Source of the DNA: Thermothelomyces thermophilus ATCC 42464
Taxonomy: Eukaryota; Ascomycota; Sordariomycetes; Sordariales; Chaetomiaceae
NCBI RefSeq assembly: GCF_000226095.1
Contig: NC_016472.1
Span: 6,634,001-6,698,000, forward strand
Direction: 5' to 3'
Length of the DNA stretch: 64,000 nt
Made by a program: the position numbers and the translations under genes. The notes under the pieces are model-generated. The model did not search any database. It had not been told where the DNA came from and saw only the letters and a program-made list of their open reading frames with translations. Position 1 is the stretch's first letter. Each line of letters begins with the position of its first letter. Below are positions 46,650 through 58,206 of this stretch, piece by piece.

Positions 46650-48911
46650 TTAATAGTTTCCAGGCCCCTCGAAGGGCCCTGACCTGTTTCCCAGGTTAGT
46701 ACTAACCTCTTTAGTTGTTTGGCTAATAGCGGCTTCGTCGATCGTACTCATTTCCGTAAGCCATTGAGTGTTTATAGCTTCCTACTATTAGGTCTGTTCT
46801 GCTTTCCATCGTACGTGTTATAGCTTTATCTAAAGCTCCCAAATTCGCAATTTCTTTTCGTCTGCGTGATAGAGGCAATCGTTACTCTAGCACGAGTCCT
46901 ATATGTCTCGTCCTGTTCCGTAGTACCTAGGCTAGGCTCGTTTTAGAACTATTATAATGCTTTCTAGATCGCGGGCTTCGATCTTCCAGAGCAATTCGGC
47001 CGCTCTGTTTCCTATATCGTAGACCTATTCTACAGGGCGTAAGCTTCTGTCCTTATTTCCTTGTTAGGTTGGCTAGTGATTGTTTTTGAATTTGTCGCGG
47101 AAGTGATATTGGCATTCGTATGCCATACACTGGAACCAGGGCACTTGCGTATATGCCTCGTGTCGAGGGTATAGTCGCGTGGTGTTGCCTGGGAGGTATT
47201 GGAATTCTTTCCCGAATCCTTCCTACTATACGTAGGCCGTAGGCACTCTAATGCTAAGATAAGAGTGTTTCTTCTAGTAGCTTTCCTACGTATGCTCGTC
47301 TTTCCTACGGTTCGCTTGTATAAACTGGTATTCTAGGTTCCGTATATCGTTACTAAGTTGCTAATCGTCAAAATGCTCGGCGTAGCTATCAGGCCTATTA
47401 TACGTCATAGGCTGTTCTCCTTTAATGGCTTCTACGATACGTCGGAGTTCCCTCATTTTGTCCTTTATCTCATTACTCTACTAGGCAAGTCAAGTCAAGC
47501 GCCTATCCCGTTCGCGTAGTTCCGTGTTAAGTTAGAAAACTTCGTTACGGTACCATTCGATTCGTTCCTAGAGGAATAGAGCATTGGGTCCGGGTCTTTC
47601 GATTCCTTAGGTATCGGCTGTCTACGATCCATCCCGCCTCTGCGTAACTGTAAAACCCCATTGCCTTAAGGCTAGGAGAATCGAGATTAGCGGTGTATAC
47701 TCTCCTACCGTATCCTATTTAGCGAGACCTATCTCTGGGTTTATAGTGACTAGTTCGGAGTATGGTACTTGTCTGTCTTCTCTATTGCTGTCGTGTCCGA
47801 AACTGTCCGTGTCGCTGTCCTTGTCTTCGTAGCTTATGGCTACTACTTTGGTGACATTCTTAGTAGTTTCGTCGATGTCCGTGATTTCTTTTCTAGGGAC
47901 TAGCTTCTACTCTTTCTTTAGGCTTTGACATTCTTGCTTGTAGTGCCCTTTCTTTCCGTAGTTATAGTAGGTAATATTGGACTTGTCTTTGGTTGTCTTC
48001 TTCTGGTCTTGCTTCTACGCTACGTCTATATCTATAGCTCCGGGGTACGTCCCGTACGATATACTAACGTATACTTGCTTTTTCTTGTCATTAGCCTTAA
48101 CCGTAGTTCCATTTATTTGACCTCGTTTCTACTACTCTTGTGTGTAGAGTCGATTATCGATCCTAATAGCCTACATAATATATTTGTCCAAAGTCTTAGG
48201 CCGATCGTACTTATATAGCTTATCTTTAACCTTTTCCTTCAAGCTATTATAGAATAATTGTATTAACGCCTTATCGTTAAGCTAAGACTTAAGCATGTCC
48301 TATCTAAACTATATAGCGTAGGAGGCTACTAACTTAGTCTATCGGAGATTAGCAAGTCTTTCTTATATATGAATCTTCTTGTCTTTGTCGCTAAAAACTT
48401 TCCAAAGCTCTTCTTCGAAACGGTTATAAGATTAGAAGACTGCCTATATAAACGTGTCTCGGTCGTCTTCGTCTTCCTTAGTGAGATAGTTATTCTATAT
48501 AGGCTCGAACTATCTTAGTACCTTGCCCTTTAATCTTATAGCTACGTAAAGGACTTTGGCTTTATTATCCGGAAACTTGTCATCATTAAGCCGGAAGTAA
48601 GATCGGAGGTTTATTAGGAATCCTATAAGATCCTCCTTAGTTCCTCTATATTTACCAGGTAGTTCAATCTTAATACGCTTCGCTTTAGTGCCCTCGAGTG
48701 CCTCGATTTTAGCATAGGCCTTATTGACCAACTTCTACGAGTACTTTTCGCGGTTCTCAAGTTCCTTAATTCGAGCTTAAGTAGCCTTGTCTCTCTGGTC
48801 TAACTCCTGGATCCGCTGCTAGAGTTGACCAAGCTAAGCGAGCAGCTGTTCGGCCGTGACGTTGGCAGCCATGTCGATGTCGAGGTCGACGTCACCTCCG
48901 TTCTGAACCAT
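46650..48911 (-). pseudogene. gag of GA, RIP-broken
   Basis: Minus strand, ATG at 48911, TAA complement at 46650-46652, exactly 2262 nt as in G-int. The N-terminal coiled-coil and capsid region is partly readable (48731-48510). The C-terminal extension is present at full length with RIP stops. Confidence 0.86.
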
Positions 48912-48938
48912 GACAGAACAAAGGGAGTAGTAACAACG

Positions 48939-49385
48939 TGTGACGAACCCAACTCAGACTGCTTCTGAAAGGGTCTAGACGGAGGTAGATTGAGCGGGAC
49001 AAGCAGGTAGGTCGTCTGAGGGATTTGGTGAAGCTAAAGGGTTTATAACAATACTAGAGTTGTCTCTTATAGTAATTAGCAATGCTTAGTATAAGTACTA
49101 TAATTGTGATTGTTACTACTGGTGAACTCCTAGAGTCTACTATAACGAATGACTAGCTAGCTATATATATATAATTGTCTGTCCCTCTTCAATAGTTATC
49201 ACTAGTACTATTTCTCCTTTTACTCCGTGACTCCACGTCGTCGACGGTGACATGTTATTATCACCAGTGAAGACCTTGGTCTTGGCGGTGATAATCTTCT
49301 AATTGGTCCGTCAAGTGATTGGCTGTCGGAATGTCCCGCGTCCTGGCTGCAGCCTGTCAGGCCGTCTATGTGCTTATCCGTGACA
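48939..49385 (-). repeat. LTR type A, 5' LTR of GA
   Basis: 447 bp, lightly RIPped, ending in TGACA before the CAGGT duplication (49386-49390). Confidence 0.9.
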
Positions 49386-49733
49386 CAGGTCGTCTGAGGG
49401 ATTCGGTGAAGCTAAAGGGTTTATAATAACACTAGAGTTGTCTCTTATAGTAATTAGCAATGCTTGGTATAAGTACTATGATCATGATTATTATCATTAG
49501 TAAACTCCTGGAGTCTACTATACGAGTGACTATCTATATGTATATATAATCCTAGTGATTACTCCTGATCATGGTGATCGTGAGTGATCGCATGGTGGTG
49601 ATCACCCTGATCGCTAGTGAGCGTAGTAATCACTGTACTTCCCATGTTGTAATTGGTCCTTCCGTTCCTTCGGCTTGATTGGCCCGTTTGTGCCGGTGGC
49701 CCAGGCGGCATCTGCATGTATATTTCCGTGACA
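49386..49733 (-). repeat. U3-R part of the GC 5' LTR (type C)
   Basis: Continues the LTR cut at 34186. It contains the type C U3 with its GTGATC/GATCAC cluster (49553-49640) and ends GTGACA before ATTAG. Confidence 0.88.
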
Positions 49734-50799
49734 ATTAGCTATCATTAGGATTAACAGCCTTACCCTTGCCTTTATCTGGGCTAGGTAACGATATAGCGCC
49801 TAACACGTCATTAGACACGCTAAAGCGAACATTATAAGCCTCCTTAATCTTGCCTAACTAATAGAAGATGTTATATATAGAGTAGGCGATCTTTATAAAA
49901 CGTATAAGTTTAGCCTTATCAAGCTTATACTCCTCCGTATTGTCTATACTAGCACGTTTTAGGTCACTCTAAAGAACTATATATAACTTCTTAAGATCCT
50001 ATACATATCTGTTAGCGATTTACCTATATATCAGGGGTAGAGGTTTAAGATCCAGGGACTTATAAAAGCCTTAGCTCTATCTAATAGAGCCTTTGTCAAA
50101 TCCTTTACTAACCTAACGTAAGAAGTAAAACTACTAATATAGTTAGTATAAGCATTATAAGAGCTATTAGATATATAAGTAATTAGTATATATCTCCTTA
50201 TATTTATGGGAACTATAGGTATAATAGTAGTAGTAGGAGCTAGCGCTAGAACAATTATAATATTTGCCAAAAGAACGTCTTACTAGAGCTAACTATATAT
50301 ATATTCCATAGGGCACCTTGTAAAGCTCGCTAATAGTAATGTCACTATATTTAGTTAGCTTGAACGATCTTAACGTAACTAGCAAAGCGCTAGAAAACTA
50401 TAAAACTAGCAATAAATAGAAACACTTACAGTTTAGAAGCTTTAGCGTACTTATATCTTCAAGGCATTATAGGAGTAGGAGTCAACTTACTAGTAGTAGC
50501 CGTGTTTACGACAGGCGTATCTAACAAATCATCTATTAATTCAAGCGTAGGAGGCGTTATCCTATTGTTATTATTATAATTAAAACTAGTAATACTATCG
50601 CTATTATAACTACAATAGCTATATTTAATCTACAGCTTCAAAGGAATCGCTCTACTATACTCGACTCTTTCAGACTTCCAAATACAGAAGGCAGGCCCCC
50701 TAAAGGAGCTATCAAGGTAAGAGCGACAAAGGATATAACACCAAGAACAGTATCACCACAAAGCGTAGTTAAACGACTATCGCCTTTAACTAGGGGGTG
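49734..50799 (-). pseudogene. copia 3' region with RIPped antisense reading frames
   Basis: Follows the copia pol end across the GC insertion and precedes the copia purine tract (TAGGGGGTG, 50791-50799). On the minus strand, reading through RIP stops, a Cys-rich start (a CSWC motif and further Cys near 50750-50690) is followed by a Ser/Thr/Asn-rich stretch, a possible intron starting GTAAGTG near 50430, and further on a charged region (SDLKRASIDNTEEYKLDKAK, near 49950). Frames shift between these parts, so a single gene is not established. I do not recognise the protein. It may be another antisense gene like that of the gypsy elements, or chance. Confidence 0.3.
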
Positions 50800-51089
50800 T
50801 GTCGGAAGCTATAGAGCTTCTAAACGTATTAGCCACGCGTTTGCCACAGCGTATAAGGCGTCGTTGCCAACGCATTAGCCAGTTCCTTTGTCTATAAATA
50901 TCAGTCGTTTTGTCTCCTTTGTAGATAGTTCAACAAGGCACTGTCTCCTTCGTATAGCCACCCACTGCAGACTGCTTTCAACGCTCCCGGAGCTCCCACT
51001 GCGTTCGGCAAGAAGAGAAGTTGTTAGCCTGGGGAGGAGGCTGGCCTCGCGGTCACTTGAGCTGTACTTCGGGTCCTCGGATCCCAACA
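50800..51089 (+). repeat. putative copia 3' LTR
   Basis: A 290-bp segment from TGTCGG to CCAACA (near-inverted termini), preceded by a purine tract and containing a TATAAATA box (near 50894). The left half is AT-rich, while the right half (from about 50950) has normal GC and no RIP look. No second copy is in the window, so the borders rest on the termini alone. Confidence 0.5.
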
Positions 51090-51097
51090 ATCACATT

Positions 51098-51188
51098 GGC
51101 TTGGTGGTCTAGTGGTATGATTCTCGCTTAGGGTAAACCCTACAGCTCCAGCTGCGAGAGGTCCCGGGTTCGATCCCCGGCCAAGCCC
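51098..51188 (+). tRNA. tRNA-Pro(AGG) with 19-nt intron
   Basis: A full cloverleaf can be drawn: acceptor GGCTTGG with CCAAGCC and discriminator C, D arm with AGTGGTA, anticodon stem CTCGC with GCGAG, anticodon AGG (51130-51132), and T arm with GGTTCGATCC. The intron (51134-51152) sits one base after the anticodon, the standard nuclear position. It is intact and lies at the edge of the RIPped island. Confidence 0.95.
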
Positions 51189-54100
51189 CATCAACGTAAC
51201 TTTCGTTTTGCTGTTTTACCCTTGATTTTTGCCTCTTCTTTCCTTTTTGTTGGATCAGGAGACTTAGTGGCGTTTACTCCCCTACCACCTACCTCCCATT
51301 GCCCAGTGGCGGACGGAAATGGCCTAGTTTCTTTTTGCATTATTTATACAATTCCGAGCGGTGGTGGACCGAGCATTATCCCGCGGAGAACCCGCGGACT
51401 TTGAGCCAGAAGAAAGTCTTGACATAATACAAGCTGAGATCCTCAGTTCTGAGGGTTTCCGGCAGTCCCGCGTTCTTTTGTGTTCTTTGAACTCTATCTC
51501 TTTTTTGAATGGGAGGCATATGCAGGTATTGACATCGTCCATACAATCTGTATATTGCCATCCACTCCAGACTGGCGACAGACTGTGGCTCGGCTCGCAG
51601 GCTTTTGGTCACACAGGACCTCACGGCTTCTTCCGGACAGGGCGAGATAAGGCTTGGCTGTCTCTTACGAGACCACGATGGCAGCAACCTCAAAAAGAAC
51701 CAGAAAGACGCCCGGGATGATATGACAAGGGCCAAAAAAAAAAAAAAACCAAGCTTTTCGTGTCTCCGGCAATCCAATCTGCTGTGGTAGCGGGATAATA
51801 TATTGTAAATAGCCGGGAGCTGTGCCAATCTAATGCGCTGCTATTTTCGCGGCGACGTCTACCATCCGGCGCTACTTGGCAAGCGCCCGCAGCCGGGAAC
51901 CTGGGACACCGCCGGCCTCGATAGTAGTTAAACGTTTTAAGGGTGCACGCAGGCTGCGATCTCGAGCTTGTTGGCTGGGGATTGTCCAAGAGGCCGGGAC
52001 CAGGTCGTACGTAGTGTACTAGGCGCAGATGAACCAGACTCGGAATGCACTCGGTAGTGTGCGGAATAGTGCACACCGACCAGAGAAACCACGGTCCGGA
52101 TTCGCGTGGTGTAGACAGAGAGGCTTCGCAGGATCGGTTCGCTCTCTCCCAGCCAGGTTCCAAGTTCCTCCCCACTCCGACTCAGCGTCGAGTACCTTAT
52201 CAGTGAAAACAGTTCTGGGAAGTAGGCCTCGCATGGAAACCCGCGGCTCTCCGGCCAGACCATTCCCAAAGGCCAAGAGCAAAAGAACCAAGAAGGTTTG
52301 AAGGAGTCTGGATGGATGGTGTGAAGGACAAGAGCTACTAGCGTGTCAAGGCGCAAAGGCTCGGCAAAGTCCTGGGCCCTCCATTCGTCCAGTCTCCCAT
52401 CGGTGTCACAGCCGGCGGTTTGGCTGCATATCCCCGATCTTGAGTCTCGGTGTCTGTATTCAGGACAACCCAGGCTCGACACGCACACACTCGGATGCAG
52501 AGCTCAAACGGGAGAGGCGCGGGAGTGGGATGAGGGGTTTGGCCTGACCTGACCGGCTCGATGAGGAAACCGGGATTACCAACACGGTGCCCGCACCTGT
52601 TCTTCGGTTCATTTTATTTTCCAGCGAACCGACCTCCCCTTTGAGATCTTCTCGAATCCTGGGCTTGTGGATGTCTTGTGGTGCGTCCGCGATCCGGCGA
52701 CTTGACATCGCGAAGCTTGCACCTCTCCAAACAAAATGTCTCGACGAATACCGCAAAGAAGAGGAGGTCGATTCAGCTCCGTTACTGGACTCGAAAGTCG
52801 CCGTCCACCAAAACGATTTGGCTTCGGCATTTGGTGCTCCGGAACGCAGACCTTGGCGCAGCCAAACGGAGCGTTCCAAGCCGCGGACCATTCATTATCA
52901 AAGTCGTAGGACGAATGACGCCAGTTCTTGGAGCCCCACATGCCTTGCAATTCCTGTAGCTCCGTCATCCTTGGCCTCATCCTGCATAATCTGGATTTGA
53001 TTTTTGCTGGGAGTCCTCCTGCTGCCAGGGCTGAGACTGCCTTCCCACGCAAAGATGGTGCGCATTGGAAGAGGACGACATACCACGCAGAGTACTTCGT
53101 ACGGTACGCAGTCGGATGCTGATGACCGGGTCTGCAACGAAACGGGGCTGCAGTAGTTGACGGCAGGAGATAAGCGAACCGAGTGCACACTACGGATACA
53201 GTACGGAGCACGCTACATGTGAGTCTTGATAGCTGTTGGCGTGCAGCGCAACGGCCCCGCACTATTGGCCAAGTCGTTCCATGGCATGCGGCGGTTCCAC
53301 TTCAGCCGCTGATGGCAACCTACACAGTAGCACCGAAAGTTGCAGGTGGTGCGTTTTTTTTCTGGAATGGGGTACCGTTTTCCCGACTGCCGTTCTTCGG
53401 ACCTCCAGCAGTCATGGGATAGAAGCAGACCCCAAGAACAACCCCCGAATTATGGTAACCCCTTGCTCAATCAGATTTCTCTGTTTTCTGGATGCAGTTT
53501 GGGCTCCCTTCTTCTTCCCTGAGGGAGGAGCCAGAGACTGCCTGTTCAATCGTATCGGCATATCGTACCGGTGTTATTGGATCAAGAATGAATGGATCGC
53601 GTGGTGTAGTTGCCGAATGGAAGAGTACGGTCTACATATCATACTAACTAATCCGTACACTAAAACGGTCGGGTCTGCGCCCCAGACCGTGGTTGCGGGC
53701 CAGTCCCCGCTTTCAATCCTTGTCAAATCCATCGGGAGCTCGACCCATTGCCCAGCATCAAACCAATTTAGGCAGGTCAGCAGATTAACGTTGCTGGGCC
53801 TTGCATCTCCCGCGATACTCGCCGGCTGGCTGGCGTGCTCCTTCCAGTAATCACGCCCCTCCCCGGCTTCTCCCACATGTTCCCCAGGCGTGGTGGCCCC
53901 CTCCCCTTCCCTGCGACTGCCCACTAATTCGAGAGACGGTTATCTGGTAGGCCCCAGCAGCGAGCCACCACAGGGTCGCCCAGCGCCGCCCTCCGGTCCT
54001 CCCAAAGTCGCAAGCGGGCCTTGGAACCCTTTCCACTTAACTTTCCCTCGCCTGCGTCTCCCTTTTTTTATTTTTTATTTTTTATTTTTATTTTATTTTA

Positions 54101-54521
54101 TTTTTGGAATTCTTTGCATTCTGGTCCTCGTCAACCCCAAGCCCCGCTCAGCGATCTGCGCCGAGCGCGCGACAGCCATGTTCACGCTCGCTCGACATTA
54201 CCCGCCCCTGTTGTAACTGCACTTTGTGCTTTGTGTGCCTGTATTGATTGCCTCGATCCCCTCCGATTCCGCCTTTTCCCTCTTTTTTTCAATTTTTTTT
54301 TATATTTTTGTTCCTCTTATTCGCCCACCCGAGGAGCGCACCTAGAAGAAGATCGGACGAACGAAGGCGACGGTTTGCGGCGACGATTGGAACGGTCCCG
54401 ACAAAAAGCCGACAGGAAGGAGACCGTTGAACCGAATCGCTCTCGCCCTGCCTCGTCGCGGCGAAACGCACGAGCGGGCTCGGCCTCGCACGGCTGGGGA
54501 AGAAGATAGAGAGCCGGAGAG
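51189..54521. other. 3.3-kb gene-free stretch upstream of the OPT gene
   Basis: Normal GC, no RIP. Frames up to about 200 codons exist on both strands (for example 53236-53850 and 52609-53262), but none shows a recognisable domain, sensible composition or supporting splice structure. There is an A-run at 51734-51748 and T/A-rich DNA at 54061-54110. The last few hundred bases are pyrimidine-rich and probably hold the OPT promoter and 5' UTR. Confidence 0.6.
54061..54112 (+). repeat. T-rich ATTTT microsatellite
   Basis: Repeats of T4-7 separated by single A over about 50 bp, roughly 410 bp upstream of the OPT start codon. Confidence 0.85.
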
Positions 54522-57162
54522 ATGGCGTCGCGACTCATCCGGTCCCTCCGGCGGCGGCGGGAGGATGACGTGAAGCCGGACATGGAGGGATCGGTGGTGG
54601 GATCGGTCGAAGGGGGGCCCACGGGCTTCGCATCGCTCAAGCAGTTCGAAAAGATGCACCGCTTCGACCCGAATCTACCCTTGGACGAGCTGGAGGAGGT
54701 CGGCAACGCGCTGGAGACGGCCAATCTCGAGAAGGGGGCCGAGATTGAACAGATCCTGGCCGAGGATAACTCGCCATATCCAGAAGTGAGATCACACGAG
54801 ACTTGCAGACTGAAGGCGTGAGAAGGAAGACGTGCGTGTGCGAGTGTTGCTAACCAACCCCCGCCTTCTTCTCATCCAGGTACGAGCCTCGGTCCGGAAT
54901 TTCGACGTCGATATGCCTGTCAATACGATACGGGCCTGGACCATTGGCCTGCTCCTGTGCACGATTGGGTCCGCAGTCAACATGATACTGTCGCTCAGGA
55001 ATCCCAGCATCTCCCTCACGACCTTTGTCATTCAGCTGATCGCATACCCTTTGGGCCTTGCCTGGGACTTGATCTTCCCTGATCGAGTCTTCAATCTCTG
55101 GGGCCTCAAGTTCAACCTCAAGCCGGGGCCATTCAACTTTAAAGAGCACGTCATCATCGTGGTCATGTCGAATGTAGGTCTTATGTTGTTCCAGCTTCAC
55201 GTCAGAAAAACGAGTAGCTGACTCTTTGCTTTCTTTTCTTCCTCTTTCCTAGGCTGCGTATGGCGGTGGCGCGCTCTACGCCTCCGATGTGATTATCGCT
55301 CAGCGCATCTGGTACCACCAGAACTTTGGTTGGTTATGGCAGCTCTTGTTCGGCATCACGACGCTCTGCACGGGCTATGGGTTGGCCGGACTGGCGAGGA
55401 GGTTCCTGGTCTGGCCTGCCGCCATGATTTGGCCGACCGATCTCGTCAACTGTGCCCTATTCTACACCCTACACGACCACTCTCCGACCGATCCGACACG
55501 GACCAACGGCTGGTCCATCAGCCGCTACAAGTGGTTCATGCTTGTCTTCTTCGGGTCGTTTTTGTGGTATTGGTTCCCCGGTTACCTGTTCCAGGGGCTC
55601 TCGTGGTTCTGCTGGCTCACCTGGATCTGGCCCGACAATGTCATTGTCAACCAGCTGTTTGGGGGCTACAGCGGCTACGGCCTGTTCCCCATTACTTTTG
55701 TGAGCAGTGACGCGTTTGGCACCCTTGATCCCGAAGACCCTGCTAACTTTATTATCAGGATTGGAGTATCATCTCCGCCTATGTCATGTCCCCGCTCATC
55801 CCGCCCTTCCACGCCATCGCAAACGTCGTGGGAGGCGTCACCGTCTTCTTCGTTATTATCTCGATCGGCATCCATTACTCGGGCATGTGGTACTCGGCTT
55901 ACCTGCCGGTCCAGAACTCGCACGCCTACGACAACACCGGCAATCTGTACAATGTCTCGGCGATCCTTAACGACAAGATGCAGTTCGACGAGGCCAAGTA
56001 CCATGCTTACTCGCCCCTATATCTCCCCACTCAGTTCGCCCTTGCCTATGGCCTCTCTTTCGCCGCCCTCGCCGCCGTCATCACCCATGTCGCTCTGTAC
56101 CACGGCTGCGAGATTTGGACACAGTGGAAGCTGGCTCGGTCCCAAGAGGACGACGTCCACATGCGGCTGATGAAGAAGTATCGCGACGCCGAGGACTGGT
56201 GGTACGCTCTGTTGTTCGTCATCATGCTCGGCCTTTCGTTCGCCGTCGTTTGCGCGTGGGACACCAACTTTCCCTGGTGGGCTTACGTCGTCTGCGTCCT
56301 GATCCCCCTGGTGTGGACGATCCCGATCGGCATCGTGCAGGCCATCACCAATATCCAGCTTGGCCTCAACGTCCTTACCGAGTACATCGTCGGCTACATG
56401 CTCCCCGGCCGCCCCCTCGCCATGATGATGTTCAAGAACTACGGCTATCTCTGCATGTCGCAGGCGCTCTACTTCGTCCAGGACCTCAAGCTCGGTCACT
56501 ACATGAAGGTCCCCCCGCGCGTCATGTTCTGGTCCCAGCTGGTTGCGTCCATCTGGTCGGCCGTCGTCCAGATTGCCGTCATGAACTGGGCGCTCGAGAC
56601 CATTCCCGACGTCTGCTCCGAGACCCAGGTGCACCAGTGGAACTGTCCCAGCGCCCGCGTCTTCTACACGGCCTCGATCATCTGGGGCGCCATCGGCCCC
56701 CGCCGCATGTTCTCCCACGGCGCCCTCTACAGCTCGCTGCAGTGGTTCTGGCTCGTCGGCGCCCTCGCCCCCGTGGCGACGTGGTTCCTCGCGCGCCGCT
56801 ACCGCCGCGGCATCTGGCGCTACGTCAACATGCCCCTCATCTTTGGCGGTTCAGGCATGCTGCCGCCCGCCACCGTCTTCATCTACTACTGCTGGGGCAT
56901 CGTCGGCACCGTCTTCAACTTCTTCATCCGCCGCCGCCGCACCGGCTGGTGGCTCCACTACAACTACGTCACGTCATCGGCCCTCGACTGCGGCCTGATC
57001 GTCTCGACCCTCGTCATCTTCTTTGCGCTCTACCTCAGCGGCACCGAGGCGCCCAATTGGTTCGGCAACAGGGCCGCGCTGAGCACCATGGACATGCTCA
57101 GCAAGGCGGTGCAGAGCCCCGTCCCGCCTGGGGAGACGTTTGGGCCAAAGACGTGGGTTTGA
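54522..57162 (+). CDS. oligopeptide transporter, OPT family (four exons)
   Basis: Join 54522-54785, 54880-55173, 55253-55699, 55759-57162; introns of 94, 79 and 59 nt with GT-AG borders, all phase 0; 802 residues, within the family range of 700-900. Proteins of this family (fission yeast Isp4 and relatives) import small peptides or glutathione-like compounds by proton symport, usually at the plasma membrane. The soluble N-terminus (1-85) leads into SPYPEVRASV and then a dozen or more hydrophobic segments. Family signatures visible are KPGPFNFKEH (169-178), the LTEYIVGYMLPGRP loop (about 540-555) and MKVPPR (584-589). The C-terminus is TFGPKTWV, usual for these proteins. It is convergent with the molybdopterin synthase gene. 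The substrate cannot be told from sequence. Confidence 0.93.
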
Positions 57163-58206
57163 AGAGAGGGTTTTGACAGATTCTCTTTTCAATAGAAATG
57201 CTCTTGTTCCTTGTTTTCTTTTTCTGGTAATGCGATGACGGAGTGGGTCGGAGTCTAGGAGTTTTCTCTATCTTTTGGGATGGGATCTAGCATGGTGGTA
57301 TCTCTTCGTCTTTTTTTTTTCCCTTTCGTATTCTGTTATGTTCCTCGGGTATTCACTTTATGAATGGTTCCTAGCCCTTGGACTGGAGAGAGGGCCACCC
57401 GTCGTTTTCCGGGAGAAGAAGAAGTGCTCTTCTCTTTCCGGCGACCGGGCGGATCGTATCAGCGGCGGTGTTGGGAGTTTCGCGTCAACAGCGTTCAGTC
57501 GGGTATCTTCTTGATGGCAGGGCTATGCCCTCGGCTTCAAACTGTATGTCCCGGCTTGATGGGAACGGCAGGTGGACAAAGCTAGCGTGGAATTTGAGTT
57601 GAATGTGGGATGAATGATGGTTGGATGAACGTCATCTAATGCTCTCCCCACGGGACTACCCATGGGTGGGGTGTCATTAGACGTTAGGCTGGGGTGGTCG
57701 TGGTGGTGGTGGTTGTCTTGTCAGCAATGGTGTACTTTCAATGGTAATGAGAAAGTGCTCTCTTCCTTCGTTGCTTAGTATCGCTCCTCGAGGGCTGGTC
57801 CGGATCTGCAGCGGATGTATTGTGGTATTGTGGTTGTTGAACCGGCAAGTACGGATTATATATGCACTTATCCTCACGGGTCCTGCTTCAGCACGAAAAG
57901 ACCATATGCTCCGAAAACCACTGGCGACGCAGGTGTTGATGTCACGAAAACCAGAACCTGGATGGGGTCTCCGCATGCCGCCGGAGAGCCAGCTCAAGTA
58001 CCCTTATGTATGAACAGACATACATACATATATATTGCCGCACAATCCAAATTCGTGGCACCTCGTCACTTCAACAGCCCCCTCCCCCCGGGGGGGTTAT
58101 ATGGCCTCGCTGGGAGGAGTAAAAAGAAGAGAAATATATATATATATGAACAGGAAGCAATATGAAGAGAGGAGAGAGAGAGAAGAACAAGTGTATCCCT
58201 TCTTCC
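57163..58206. other. intergenic region between convergent genes
   Basis: 1.04 kb between two stop codons. It must contain both 3' UTRs. Visible are a T-run at 57312, a GT-rich stretch (57690-57715) and TA repeats (58132-58147). No gene is supported. Confidence 0.6.

Larger units (their letters stand above)
34187..49385 (-). mobile_element. Gypsy element GA (type A LTRs), minus strand, interrupted by G-int
   Basis: Flanked by CAGGT (34182-34186 and 49386-49390) within the 5' LTR of GC. On the minus strand it runs LTR A, gag, pol (split), antisense gene, LTR A. Both LTRs are 447 bp. Removing G-int and one target duplication restores a pol of exactly 3744 nt. Confidence 0.92.
27146..49733 (-). 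mobile_element. Gypsy element GC (type C LTRs), minus strand, interrupted by GA
   Basis: Flanked by ATTAG at 27141-27145 and 49734-49738. Read on the minus strand: 5' LTR (split, 49733-49386 plus 34186-34113), gag, pol, antisense gene, 3' LTR (27562-27146). The two halves of the split 5' LTR add up to 417 bp, the same as the uninterrupted 3' LTR. RIP is moderate, with long readable stretches. Confidence 0.9.
13030..51089 (+). mobile_element. Ty1/copia element, split by nested gypsy insertions
   Basis: One old copia element in three visible blocks: RT at 13030-14428, RNase H and pol end at 26451-27145, and 3' region plus 3' LTR at 49734-51089. The two gaps are each filled by gypsy insertions flanked by perfect five-base duplications (TTAGT and ATTAG), so joining the blocks across them is well supported. 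Its gag, protease, integrase and 5' LTR would lie left of the G2 insertion, outside the window. It is heavily RIPped except in the last part of the 3' LTR. Confidence 0.75.

Noticed and set aside
52609-53262. Minus-strand frame of 217 codons
   Set aside because: No domain and irregular composition, with overlapping frames of similar length on the other strand; most likely chance in GC-rich DNA.
53236-53850. Plus-strand frame of 204 codons
   Set aside because: Cys/Trp-rich without pattern, no homology I recognise and no splice support.
55289-56170. 293-codon frame continuing past the third OPT exon
   Set aside because: It reads through the 59-nt intron at 55700-55758 into the wrong frame of exon 4; after about residue 137 it no longer resembles a transporter.
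56115-57176. 353-codon Arg/Pro/His-rich plus-strand frame
   Set aside because: Shadow of OPT exon 4 in another frame, produced by high GC at third positions.
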